From positions 484,782 through 548,781 of the forward strand of contig JBBHKE010002698.1 in NCBI GenBank assembly GCA_037447655.1: a stretch of 64,000 bases of DNA. The letters run 5' to 3'. Source of the DNA: Zygnema cylindricum (taxonomy: Eukaryota > Streptophyta > Zygnematophyceae > Zygnematales > Zygnemataceae). Made by a program: the position numbers and the translations under genes. Below are positions 35,230-47,212 of the stretch, in pieces; positions within the stretch are counted from its first letter, which is position 1, and every line of letters starts with the position of its first letter. The notes beneath the pieces are model-generated. The model ran no database searches, was not told the origin of the DNA, and saw nothing but the letters and a program-made list of their open reading frames with translations.

Positions 35230-35350
35230 TTAAACCTTACCTTAAATAGCATAATGAAAAAATTAGAATCATTTACTCTATTTGATGTGATAGAGTCGAA
35301 ATTTCGAGCGACCGAATTAGAGTAATTTACTCTAATTACGATTCGCGGTG
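35230..35350. repeat. Right-end fragment of a CACCGCG MITE
   Basis: Reverse complement of the left part of the MITE at 33108 (GAGCGACCGAATTAGAGTAA and the TIR end GCGGTG). The left half is missing at the border of the duplicated block. Confidence 0.6.
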
Positions 35351-35355
35351 TACTA

Positions 35356-35894
35356 CACCGCGCATCGTTATTAGTGTCAACGACACTAATTTGGGTTCTT
35401 AAAATTTTGATTTTTTTCTTCAAATAGGATACATGATTTTAATTTTTCCTTGACGTTAATTAAGGTACCGTACAAAATAGAGTAAAGGACGAATTACAAT
35501 AATATCTAAATAGTGTGGTGTAAGGTCGATGTCAGACCGTACATAAATGTACCCTTTCAAGTGAAAATTTTACAAAAAATGAGTTAAATCAGACGCGCAC
35601 GCATAGGATCGTGCGCTAAAAAAACGGGATTGTTCTGGCACGTAAATTAGTCTTACATGTACAGATATTTAAATTTCACGACGGCGTACGATTTCTAATA
35701 TTTTGTACGAATACATATATTAATGTATATAATCGTACAACGAATATTCCATTTTTGCTGTTCCCAAATTAGCATAAACGCCGAAATTAGAATACACCTT
35801 TTTTTCTTTTTTTTTTAAAATCTTAATTAGCGTCAATGACGGTATATTTACTTCCACACTATTTAAACTTTGACACTGTTAACGATGCGCGCTG
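35356..35894. repeat. CACCGCG-family MITE, 539 bp
   Basis: Starts CACCGCGCATCGTTATTAGT and ends with the inverse AACGATGCGCGCTG, with TA on both sides (35354-35355, 35895-35896). Non-coding. Internal ACGCTAAT-like motifs are shared with the family. Confidence 0.7.
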
Positions 35895-36989
35895 TAGTTA
35901 CTAACTGTTTTAACCTCCAATAGTTGAAGATTATTTCTTCTTTACAGTTATCCATAAACAGTTCACCAAAAGCTCCTTTAGAACTGAATTTTAAATAATA
36001 GCATGACATTTTCATTTGAAAATACAAAAATGAATTATTTTCCAAAGGAATTATTCAGAGGGAACCATCAACAATGAACACCAAAATAAAACCATTTTAA
36101 AGGTAGAGAAATTAAATGGAAGTTTTGATATTACTTTTGAAGATTTGTAAACATAAGCAAAACCAACCTAACATATTCCACTGACAAATCACATCACAAC
36201 CTAATATTAAACATTGGTTTCCCCATTTCCGTTCACTGAATATGTCACAAGTTAAATTTGTATTCTCCAAATTTTAAAACAAAAATAAGAATTTCAAACT
36301 AAGTCGTTAAAACATAATTGCACAGATACAAAGACATAACTAAAGTATAATACAAAAAATTTCAGCAATACAAACAAAGCACAATTACATAAAGCAGAGA
36401 AATAAGTCACCAACACGAAGTATTTCATTAGAAGAAATAAACAATAAAAAGGAAAACAAATCGGCGAAAGGTTCGGAAGATTAAAAAACAAGTACATCAA
36501 TAAAATCAAAAGTTATAATCAAAAACTGAATAGTTAACAACTTTAATATACATTTTCGTCAGAAAAAAATATTTTTTATTAAATCGGCACTATCAGCCAT
36601 AATCCTACACCACCGCCACAATAGAAAATTCAAAATAAATTCTTGTCTTACCACCTACAAACCTTTAAAGCTACAAAACTAAAACTTTTGCCCAAAGGAA
36701 AAGTCAAGGACAACAAAAACTAAATAATATTATAAAAACATAAACCACCAACCCTAACCTGCAAAACTTTCCAATGAAAAAAAAAATGTTAAGAGATTGA
36801 ATGCAGGTCTTCGAACCTGTCAAAACAGAATAAACTTAGCCAAATAATCATGCCTTCCAATGATAATAATGACAAATTTCTACCCTAAATAGTATCATAT
36901 GCTTTACAACACCATAAAAATCACAGCTTCAAATCTAATTCTGTTTGTCTAAAGTCTAAACAGGAATAAAGTCTAAAGAAACCCTTCAC
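35895..36989. other. AT-rich region downstream of the EXORDIUM-like gene
   Basis: No second gene seen. It should hold the 3' untranslated region and polyadenylation signals of the minus-strand gene, but I cannot place the cleavage site. Confidence 0.5.
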
Positions 36990-38207
36990 CTACATAGGAG
37001 GTAAAGGAATGGGATCGTCGACCTTATTCCTTGCGATAATAACACATTTCTTAATCTTAGGGTTATAGTTTTGCTGTATCAAAAACTTTTTCCCTCCACC
37101 ATTAATATTCCAAGTGTAAAACTTCAACTTGTCCACTATAGAGAAGCCTGTGTATCCAAAAACCCAGGAACAGATATCTCCGTTTTCAAGATTAGTTTTT
37201 GCAATCAGCCATCCTTTGGCTCCCTTCTTCAAAGGATAGGGATTCGTAGCCGTTTTCGTCAGACTGTGAGCGACCCAGTTAATAAGGGCGTCAATAGCCA
37301 CACCATTCAGAGTCTCCACCATAGGATCATAGTACCTGTAAGAGCATTCTTTGAGAGCCTGCGTGGCAGGATTTCCAGCAAAAATATACGCCACATTCAC
37401 TTTTTGGAGCTTGAAAGATGAATGGTAAGTACACAAAGTCGTGCCAAAGTTCTTCACAAATACTTCCGGTGACGTCAGCACAATATGGATGGAAGATCTG
37501 GTCGGTTTTGCTCCTTTAAGAGACTTTGTAACGATGGCTCGAATATGCTTATCCTTCAGAGACTGCTTGGCAGAGGAGCCGAAAGGCCATTGAGAGGAAG
37601 AATCCGAAACAGAAGGTTTCAACACTATATTGCTGGCAATACTCCTATTCTTGTAGTCGTAGAAGTACCTTGTGGTAATATCCCACCACCTGTCGACCGT
37701 ACGATCATTCTCTCCTCCAGATACTGCAGGGTTCAGCGCCTTGATAAACGTCTCCACAATAGCTTTGTCAGCCGGAGCCCAATACCTTCCGTAAAACGTG
37801 ATAAAAATGTTTAACGGATCTCTCTTGATTTGCGGCAGTACTGGTCCGTTGTTGTAAGCGAGTTTACTCCCGGCAGTTTCGGATATGAGCAAGCTCTGGT
37901 CTTTGCTGACAGGCACGCCGTCCAGCGCCAGCATGCTCTGATAGGCTTCGACTTCACCGAGGGCTTTGAGAGCCTCCGTGACGAGCTGCAGCTGGGATCC
38001 GCGCATCGAGGCCGTCGATCCCCAGCGGATGGATTCGTCGGTGTCGTCTTCGTCTCCTTTGTCTACGTAAGCGCCGGCGTTTTTGTCATCGCGGTAGACT
38101 TGCGTGACGTCATAAGAGGAAGGGAGGATGAGAGTTTCAGCGAGAGTCTGGACTATGGCGACGGAGAGAGAGAGGAGGAGGAGAGGTAGAGAGTGGAGAA
38201 ACCTCAT
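36990..38207 (-). CDS. EXORDIUM/PHI-1-like secreted protein
   Basis: 405 codons without an intron, ATG at 38207 in the context CCACCATGAG. Residues 1-23 form a signal peptide (MRFLHSLPLLLLSLSVAIVQ). An acidic stretch (residues 50-59) and then the Phi_1 domain follow: YNNGPVL (118-124), IFITFYGRYW (134-143), TVDRWWDITTRYF (170-182), IHIVLTSPEVFV (240-251), VAYIFAGNPATQ (272-283), and NGVAIDALINWVAHSLTKTATNP (301-323). The order and spacing match EXORDIUM proteins, apoplastic proteins linked to growth and brassinosteroid or phosphate-starvation responses in seed plants. The C-terminal third is divergent and ends in KVDDPIPLPPM. Length is somewhat above the usual 300-350. One N-glycosylation site, NRS, at 187. 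The precise role is unknown; family membership is firm. Confidence 0.9.
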   Translation of the reverse strand: MRFLHSLPLLLLSLSVAIVQTLAETLILPSSYDVTQVYRDDKNAGAYVDKGDEDDTDESIRWGSTASMRGSQLQLVTEALKALGEVEAYQSMLALDGVPVSKDQSLLISETAGSKLAYNNGPVLPQIKRDPLNIFITFYGRYWAPADKAIVETFIKALNPAVSGGENDRTVDRWWDITTRYFYDYKNRSIASNIVLKPSVSDSSSQWPFGSSAKQSLKDKHIRAIVTKSLKGAKPTRSSIHIVLTSPEVFVKNFGTTLCTYHSSFKLQKVNVAYIFAGNPATQALKECSYRYYDPMVETLNGVAIDALINWVAHSLTKTATNPYPLKKGAKGWLIAKTNLENGDICSWVFGYTGFSIVDKLKFYTWNINGGGKKFLIQQNYNPKIKKCVIIARNKVDDPIPLPPM

Positions 38208-39803
38208 GGTGGTTAGACGACTGCAGGAGCTTCAAGCTGTGTTTGATTCTTAGATGGAAATGGAGGGAGGGAGAGGGTTTTAAAAGAAATGTAACTTTTG
38301 AATCGTCTTTCGGAGAAGGCGCGGTTGGTGAAATAAGCGAATTCGAATGGATAGAAAAGGTTGCGTTCGAGACGTATGTACGGTGACGATCCTAGAGGGC
38401 AGAGCAAATTTTGTACAGGGATATGTACGGAATAGTACAGGATCATTTTAAGGATACGGAGATTAGCGACGGAAGCACAACCACCTCCGTGCTGGGCGGG
38501 ATCTGTGCCACGCCGGCAGACCCGGGGAGTTGGACGGCAAGATCATGCGGCGGGAAGAGTCGAAAGAAAGAAATAATAATTGCCGACGGTGGTAGCGTGG
38601 TAGGGAGCGGAACTGGCGGCGGAGACTGCATGGAAAGACAGTGGGCGAAAGAAATCCACCCGGTGGCGCATCTCAGATCCCGATTCTGTTCAGGGGAAGA
38701 TTGAACATTGGGCGGTCGGTTATGTTACCGCAATTAGCGGCGGCTGTACAATAAATGGAACAGCCAATCGGCGGGGGTTTTAGGTGGCGCGCGAGCATGT
38801 AGCGGCTGTTAAACTTTGTTCGTACACAATTGGCAGATTTATTTTGTCACTATGAGTAATGAAAGCAAGATTTTGCGCCAGTGAGGACAAAAGCGAATAT
38901 GTGAAGTAGATTGGAAAGAACAGCTGGATTTGCGCTGGAGGTCGCTTAATTCCGCAAATCGAGGGGTGTGATGACCGTACAGTACGGAAAGATGTTCACA
39001 CGTTGGCACATGGGCTCAACCTCTTGCGGGCAGAAAAATCCAGCTGTCGGATTGTTATGAGGAGTTCCCGGAACACCTACTAGGAGCCGAAGTAGATTTT
39101 GTCGTACAAATCGGAACATAATACAGTACAAACATTTACCTTTCCGTGGTCATATCTTTCCATCCATGTGATTTTCTGTTTATTTTTGTCAAAAGTACGA
39201 TAGATCAGGATTCTATGTCATAAAAGAGGCTTTCGATCCCGGCAACGTGCTATTGGTGCCACGTAGATTCGCCCGTGTGTGCTTCGGTGTCCGCTAAAGG
39301 CCAAAGACCTGGGACCGTCATAGGCCGCAAAAACTACATCCGCGTCATCGAACCGTACATATTACGGAAGAAATGATGCAGCTGTCTGGACTGTAGCGGG
39401 AACTCAGGAAAGGGCGTGTTTGAGGGAAAGGAGGAGCGCGCTTAACGTATCCAGCGAGGCTTAACCAGGAAGCGACAATTAGTGGAATGCGAAGATTTCG
39501 GCCTTTCGGTATGCCGCAGCTGCAAAAGATACGCACTTGTATCGTCGATGTCACGTGACGAGTTTCCCTGTTTTCGGAAGTACACCGTCAGTCGCTTATA
39601 GTTTGTGTAGCCGCGATAGTCTGTGTTCACACGGTCGACGTTTTAACATTTGAGAACAGAATGGCGCGGTTTTGCCGCCTTAAATTTGTGGAAATCAAAC
39701 ATGAGTGCGCTTTCCCGTGTCATCGCCACTCGACATTCCCGACTCGACGCCGTTATCTGACACATTTCTGTACATTTGTACCAGAATACCAAAAAACGCG
39801 CAG
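38208..39803. other. Upstream region of the EXORDIUM-like gene, no further gene seen
   Basis: The first several hundred bases must contain the promoter of the minus-strand gene; I see no clear TATA box. GC content rises near 38500-38700. The frame at 38411-38704 (plus) lacks any recognisable domain and is not called. Confidence 0.5.
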
Positions 39804-42800
39804 TTAGAGCGTTGTTCCATTAGGCGCTCTCTGTAAACGTCGAAAATTCGTTTACTGAGGCGATCGTTCCATTGTGTCGGGTCAGTAACCGACATTTGTT
39901 TTGCGTGGCACATTTTGATTGGTTCACGTAATAGATGAATACGATTCTAGTAATCTTCAAAGAATCTCTGAGAGCAAATTGTGACCACATATTTGTACCA
40001 GCGAAAGGTGAAAAGTGTCTTGTACGACGTATTGAATTAAATATATACGGGCGGACGAAACGTAATATATGTAAAAGCGTACGAAAATGTCAGAATGGTT
40101 AGTGGATACCAACAGAAGCGTGAAACAATATCTTCCGTCAAAGATTTTCTTGCGGCTTCCGGTGGCCTCGCATCCTCCTTGGCGGAAGGCACATGTCATA
40201 TGCGACGTGTACCCATCTGATCGCGCGGTCGTCGTGGATATTGGTTCACTTTTCCACGAGGCACGACGGTATTCGTTCAGGCGCTGAGAATTGACCTACT
40301 CCGGGTCACTACTTGCGAACTGAAATTGTCAAACGACGGCGTATCCGATAATGCATCCAACGGTACACGTTTACGCCCATAAACGTGGAGAATCAAATCC
40401 CTCATTCAGTAGCCTTGTTTTTCTGACATTTTTTTTTCTTTGGTACGGCACTGTACGGAACAGTACGGCTTTCAGTAAACAACGTCATTTTTCCCCTAAT
40501 GGAACCTTGCCCTTAGGGCCAAGTTCCATCAGACGAAAACTGGGGTAGTTTACAGAAATCCGCGACTATCCGTACCAGAACGTACCGCTTATTTTATTTT
40601 TATTCGAAAACATACATTACAGAGAATCTTGCCAATACTCTCCGAAGGTCTAGGAGGTAATACTGACCGTGGGATGTTCATCCGCGAAGCGTTCTCTTCA
40701 CTTTTCTCTGTAGCTGCCAACGTACCTGTAAGAGGTGGGTTGGCAGATACCGAAAATAATTAATAGTGACACGCTGGACGAAAAAGCTACGTGTCATGAT
40801 GGAAAACCAACGAAAATTGACGAAATTTGCACATGGTATGTACTTTTCAAAATGCAACTGAAATTTAAAAGTGTAATCTCGAAACGGTCCTTCGTTGCGC
40901 AATTCCTTTCGTCACACTATTTCCAGCAAAAGATTTTTGTCATGTTCGAAAATAGGAAATCTAAAAAATGAGTTGGCGTAAAAGACCGACGTTTGTAGAA
41001 AGTACAAAATTTATGTCGTATTATGACTTGGTACGCAGGTACATAGTACGCAAGTGAAAATTTGAAGTGAAAATTTGTCGGTGTGAAGATTTTTTAAAGA
41101 TTTTGAGTATCCGGTCAAAACCCACGTGGTACCACTCAATGTATATCACGTGGAATACAGAGCCTTCGTGATGGAACATCGACTCAATTAACTCGGTCTG
41201 TATAATTAGGCGTACGATTACAGAAACGTTTGATGGAACTTGGCCCTTAATGCTAATGTAGTGCACCGCGAATTGTAATTAGAGTATATTACTCTAATTC
41301 GGTCGCTCGAAATTTCGACTCTATCACATGAAATAGAAAAAATGATTCTAATTTTTTCATTATTATATTTACAGTAGAGTTTAATTAGCGTTTTTAATTA
41401 TAATATAGGCTCGTTTGAAATAGTGTGGAGTACTGACGACCTCATACCATGCAAAATTGTACTTTATTAAGTAAAAAAGAAAAAAAATGATTTAATACAT
41501 GTCGTTATCATGTAACTGCGTTTTAACAAACCGCGTAGTGCAAACGTCATAGTGACGATAAACTCTACATTTTGCCAAAATTTGTACGAATACCTTATTT
41601 ACAGTAGAGGATAAAAGCATGCCAAATTAGAGTACTTAAATAAATTAGAGTAAACTTCATATTTGAAACAACTCTATCACATAAATTAGCGTTCATTACT
41701 CTAATTATTATTTTTTGTTTTTGTACTCTAATTTTTTCATTACTCTAATTACAATTCGCGGTGTAGTGTTGTGTATCGGTAAGGATTTGCGGGTAACGGA
41801 TATGGGCTTTTTTTCGGGTAGCTGATAATCGATATATTGGTACGATATATCGTTATCGGTGTTATCGCCGATAAATACCCGATATTTATCGGTTATTACC
41901 GGCGATAACACCGATATCGATAACTATATGCAATATTTGTACGGACCGTACTAATAAATGTACGACCAGTACACTCAACTGTAGGTGTTATTCCCCGGAC
42001 GCGCCGTGGACCCCCTTCCCCCCGATTTCGGTATAAAATCGTGATATTTCCTTCATTAATTTTAATTTAATGGGGTTTTACTTGGGTTCCTCTTCCAAAA
42101 TGTCATTTTTACTGTTATTTTTTTTTAAATGGCAATAAATGTCGGCAGTCTGACAAATTTGTTTGTTTGCTTTGTTCGTCTGTTCGTTTGGTTTTCAAAA
42201 AAAAAATATTTTTTAAATTTACAATGTAATTTATTTTTTTCGTTTCGGTATAATAATTTTAGAACTATAAACTATTATTTTATATTTGTCAACGTTTATG
42301 TGCCGCTCATTCGTAATAAATTTCAGTTAAACAGCGTACGGAACAAATTCTTACACGTGGCATACCACGCTATATAAAGTAAATAATATAATACAATATA
42401 TATGTGTTGTGTATCGGTAAAAAACTTATCACGATAACACCGATACCGATAGTTATCGTTATCGAACTGTCAGCGGTCCCGATATATTTGTACTTTCTGT
42501 ACTTTTTGTCCGGAATGCTTTCTGTCCGGTAAACTGAACGGAAATTTACGTGAAATGTACGGCTTTTTACGGGAAATGTACGAAATTTGACGAAAAAATA
42601 TGTTGCACTTTGTAGTACTTTTTGGGCGGTTACCTGTACATAAATTTGACGGGAATGTACGAAATTGTACCGATAAACTGATTATCATGAAACGGTAAAA
42701 AGACGGCAGACTCAAAGTACAACGGATGCAGAATAACATTAGGCGCGCGGCTAGAATCGAACGGACGACATTCAATGATAAAATAAGAGCGGACGGTCAG

Positions 42801-43343
42801 CGTGAGCGCCGACATCTCAGAATGGCTTTTTTGGCGGCTTTGGCCAAAAAAGTCGACGGATTGACACGTCGCAGGTTTGTAGTGGATCTCAAAAAAGAAA
42901 GGGACAAAGCCACGGCGTCGGATGTGGAAGGTACATCGCTTTAACTGGAGCCGTACTAAAGCCGTACATATATTATGCCGGCTACTGTCGGGGGAATAAG
43001 ACGTACATATGAGTGTACAGGCCGTACATTTATCTGTACGGTTCGTACAGTTATCGCCGATAGTTATCGTTATCGGCGATAAGACCGATAGCGATATATT
43101 GTACCAATATATCGATTATCGGGTCCCCCAAAAATGGCCCATATCGGTTATCGGAAAATCCTTACCGATACACAACACTACAATATATTATAAAGTACTA
43201 TTGTATGCATACTATATTTTTTTAAGTTATCGCCGATATAAAATTTGTTGGTCTCAGACCGATATATCGGGACCTTTGACCATTCGATAACTGATAACTA
43301 TCGATATCGTTTTTATCGCGATAAATTATTTACCGATGCACAA
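39804..43343. repeat. Duplicated transposon cluster, copy 2
   Basis: Direct repeat of 31648-35229, offset 8156 bases (8114 after a 42-bp deletion near 43070). It holds the same elements: Harbinger-type 39807-40512 and 40516-41246, MITE 41264-41763, and hAT-like 41764-43343. The very high identity means a recent duplication or an assembly duplicate. Unique flanks on both sides argue against simple artefact but do not exclude it. Confidence 0.92.
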
Positions 43344-43434
43344 GAGTATAATATAGGATTAAATATAAACCGTTTAATTATGTATTTCAAATTTTAAATA
43401 GTGAGCTGTACGAAATGTGTCAATCTGTACAGTA

Positions 43435-43996
43435 CACCGCCAATCGCTACAGTACTATCGTAGTGTGCGCTAATTCCGTCCCGCTTTTTGTTATAATTCC
43501 CCATTATCGTAGCTTATTCTATTTTGTTTTGTACGTCATTTAGGGTTATTTTCCAAGTACCGTACAAAACGAAAGTACGTTGTCGTTTAAATAGTGTGGT
43601 GTATGGTCAGTGTCAGACTGTACAAAATTGTACATTTTTAAGTGAAAATTTATAATTAATGAGTTTTAGTAACCGCGGAGGCATGAGAATATGTGCTCCA
43701 AAAAGGGGATGAAATCGGGCTGTCAAATATCACGTTCGCACATAGTTGTCCAACAACCACGTTTCGACTGTGTGAACGTATGATTTGTGTACGATTTGTG
43801 AGATTATGTACAAATACCTATATTAGTGTAAGCATGTTTGCGATTGACATTTTTATTTTCAAAGACCCAAATTAACATTATTGAACAATTATAATGCATG
43901 TTTTTTTTCAAATTTTTCAAATTCTTTATTAGCGTACACCACTATAATTATTCTTATACGCTAAAGAAACTTCTACGCTAATAGCGATTGGCGGTG
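43435..43996. repeat. CACCGCC-family MITE, 562 bp
   Basis: Ends CACCGCCAATCGCTACAGTA and the inverse (AATAGCGATTGGCGGTG), TA on both sides. Longer than the 219-bp copies; the extra internal part is non-coding and contains TGTACAAAATTGTACA-like words. Confidence 0.78.
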
Positions 43997-44003
43997 TACT
44001 GTA

Positions 44004-44562
44004 CACCGCCAATCGCTTTTAGAGTAAATAACGCTAATTCGGTGCCCTTTTTTCAAAAAAGAAAACCTGAAATACAATTCATAATTCTATTTTTTCCATT
44101 ATTCTAATTAGGGTTTTATTTCAATTAGCGTTAATAATGTAAGTACACTGCGGTGGAAATAGTGTGGCGTACGGACAGGGTACCTCCGTACTAAATGGTA
44201 CTTTTTGAATTACAGAGGCATAAAAAGACACTTAACATTATTGCGCACACATGTGAATGTGCACTGGAAGAAAGAGATGCAAACTTGTCGACAAAAATCA
44301 CGTTCTCATATGTTCGTCCGTCAACCGTGTGAACAGCGCGGCGGCGTACGAATTGTCAGATTTTGTACGGTTACACATATTACTGTTGACATCGAACGGG
44401 CGGGTATTTTTTATTCAGGACAACCCAAATTACAGTTAGGGATTAGTTAGTATATATATTTTTGTTCAAAAAAATTAATTCCCGATTAGTGTTAATAACA
44501 CTATTTTTTTTTTGTACGCTATTTATTCCTTTACTCTAATAGGCTAATAGCGATTGACGGTG
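44004..44562. repeat. CACCGCC-family MITE, 559 bp, next to the previous one
   Basis: Starts CACCGCCAATCGCTTTTAGA and ends with the inverse AATAGCGATTGACGGTG, TA flanks. Only seven bases (TACTGTA) separate it from the preceding copy. Internal sequence is related but diverged. Confidence 0.75.
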
Positions 44563-46800
44563 TACCGCACTGTACACAAACTGCTCGTTATTTTGTAAAC
44601 GAAGTTCACGCATCAAATAAAGGCGTACACAATCAGCATTACTGTACTGTATTGTGAGCACAGTTTTGGCGGTTTACGGTACGGCTTACAGGAGTTTTAC
44701 GGTGCGCCGTAGCGGCAGGGGTCCAGTCTTAGGTCGATATGGCAGTACGATACATACTGCCGATCAGTGATCACTGATCACTGTACAAACTCCATTCTAT
44801 TTTAGAGTAAAAATGGCCGTTGGATGATTCATCGATTGCCGTGCAAAAATGCGTTTGTCACGGGCGTACCAGGCCCTCAATTATTCGCACACGTAGCTAC
44901 TGTACTTTTATTTAAAAAGTACGAGGACTGCAACAAAGATATTTAAGTACACGTAAAAAACATCGAAACCGTTAGATTAATAGCTGAGGGGTAGATTAAA
45001 AGCTAGGTGGCATGGATTGGTTAGATATCGACCTGTGAGTGTTCCTCACCAAAAAGAAGAAGATATCGTACCGACATAACGAGCGAACTGGCGCCTCCCA
45101 ACATTCGGCTAAAAGTGGGCCAGCGTATAGCGGGTAAAATTCGGTGCGGTACAAAACGCTAGAATTAACCAACATTGTTCTGGTCACAACATGGTACCCG
45201 TCAACAATTGACCAACAGTGCTGTAGCGCTTTTTAGAAATTTACGAAGCGCAGACCATTTCCCCAACCGGAAAGGCCGCCACATAGAAAGGCCCTTAAAA
45301 GCTGCTAAACTGCGTGATATATGTTGGCGCAGGTTTTCTAGCACCCGCGAAGAAAGAGGAGCGAACTGTGTGTACTTCTAAGTCAATAAGTAGTACGGAA
45401 TATGTACATCATTATTGTACTTCTGGTCTGTGGTGAGCAACTGAGCACTAATACTAGTTGGACTGTACGGCAAAAGTAATCCACGTCGTAGTGTAAAGGA
45501 CACACTGTACTTTTATAGGTGAGGAACGGATGTGTCTTTGTTACGGCGTAGGTTAAACTAAAATATTCCGGTTGTCGCTGGTAGATTTGAAATTGAAAAT
45601 TTGAAACCGACAGGGTCCTTTTAAATTTCCATTTTTTTTATTTGTTTATTTTCAATCTGACGTAATGGCTGAAATCTTCCCCAGCAGACAAGATATCCGA
45701 TTTCTGGGAGTACAGTACAGTACAGTACAGTACAGTACTGTACTGTCCTGTCCTGTAATGGTTATCAGTTTGAATTTGACGTCCGCGATCTACGTATCTG
45801 GAATAGATTGCGTGTTTGTCTCAAAACAAGTAAATGACTGTTTTTTTTGGGGGGGATTTTGTGGTGTACGGGCTGGAATTACAAACGTCTATATAAGAAA
45901 AAATAATGAAAAGAACGGAAAATCCATGTAAAACTGGGAAAAAAGAGAGAAAACAAAAAATCCTTCAATTTCTATCCGTTGATACTTAATTCTATGGCTC
46001 GGACGCAGTTTGTACAATCATGTACGGTTTGCACTACACTGTACTTCTAGTTCATAGCCGTTCCATCCGGATGTTCTCCGTTTTCGCATAACCATTTTGA
46101 TCGCACATCCCTTGACATGCGTGATTGGACCACGATCCGAGTCTTTTGAATTTAATTTTCTCATACCCTTTCTCGTGCCGCTTTGGCGGGCCGCCAGCGA
46201 CGGCCGCCCAGATTATGAAACGTGGCATGCTCTGATGGAAAACGGCCACAGAGAATGACACTGAAATCACTGCTACGGCCTTCTGCCCACCGCGCGTCGC
46301 CTGCCCGTCAGAGTCTTAACCAATTACAGGCTGCCTTTTGGCAGGTGTCAGCTCACCGCTGACGTCGCTCATCGCACCACGTTGAGCGCCGCCCCTCGGT
46401 CCAGTTGCTGTAGAAACGGTTCTTTCGTGCGACTGTAGCGCGAAAAGGTTCGCATCGCAGTTTTGACCGTAAGCGCGCCACCATCTTCGCGCCGCCGCCG
46501 CGTCCGTTTACCGTATAGCCGATGGCCGCCCCGATCCTGCATTCCGTAAAAGGCGGGGATCCGTCACGTCACGCCTGGTAGTCGGCTCTCCTGGGATCGC
46601 GCGGTTCACCGTTGCCCGGACTCACCGTTGGGCTGAAGCCCTGCGGCCGTACGATTGCCGCAGTGTCAGAATCACTTTCTTCACCAGCCCTTGTCCAATG
46701 CCTCTATTGTTCCCTTTTCACACTTTCCGGCCAACCTTCCGGCATTGACCGTCTTCTACCACTCTTTCTCTTTCATCAGTTTTCTCCCTGTTGCTGTTGC
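44563..46800. other. Intergenic region and likely promoter of the CSLC gene
   Basis: No gene seen up to about 46300. A short AGTAC repeat lies near 45711-45740. From about 46180 GC content rises sharply (GCGCCGCC runs), as in a promoter or 5' leader. A pyrimidine tract ending TGTTGCTGTTGCAG (46787-46800) looks like a 3' splice site of a leader intron. Confidence 0.45.
45711..45750. repeat. AGTAC microsatellite with inverted continuation
   Basis: Several tandem AGTAC units run into GTACTGTACTG and then TGTCCTGTCCTGTA, so the array is partly self-complementary. Confidence 0.85.
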
Positions 46801-47212
46801 AGACTCCAGTAGTATGGGAAGTAGACGTCGCTGACCAGGTTATGAGCTCCGAATCCTCTGAAGGTGCTTCTTATCTAGCACGGACATGCAAACAAGGGGA
46901 TCTGAAGGCCATGCTGGGTATTTCGTGTCTATTCTTAGGTGTTCGCGGACAGGACAGAGCCACGGCCTTATTTGTCATGTGTCAGTGGGAAGTGTAATGT
47001 TAGGTAACCTGATTGTTTTATTTTTTTCTTTACCAAGGTAATCTCTTTAACTCTTTGCAAAAGGCAGTAGGGAGGTGAAGTTCAGGTGCGCTTGCCGGAG
47101 TGTATCGTGCGCATAGTTGGAAGCACTTGTCCAGGACTTTTCTCCGGTTGGAAGGTGTTGCGCGTTCTTTAGCAGATTCAACCTGGCGCCTAGTGGACAG
47201 TTGAGGGTTGAA
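46801..47212 (+). other. Probable 5' leader exons of the CSLC gene
   Basis: One leader exon may run from 46801 to about 46916 (donor G|GTATTT). The next may begin at 47067 (acceptor CAAAAGGCAG) and lead to the start codon at 47213. Upstream ATGs at 46814 (six codons and stop) and 46842 (MSSESSEGASYLARTCKQGD, closing after the splice) would be upstream open reading frames. Inferred from splice signals only. Confidence 0.4.

Noticed and set aside
36795-36850. tRNA- or SINE-like sequence (CAGGTTCGAAGACCTG on the minus strand)
   Set aside because: The B-box-like core has an extra base, there is no convincing A box, and no second copy in the window.
38411-38704. 97-codon frame upstream of and divergent from the EXORDIUM-like gene
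   Set aside because: Gly/Ser-rich, no domain. Likely promoter sequence open by chance in GC-richer DNA.
47117-47212. Longer N-terminus for the CSLC protein in the same open frame
   Set aside because: The upstream frame opens with TTG and has no ATG. Similarity to CSLC proteins starts at the ATG at 47213 ([11 protein letters not shown]).
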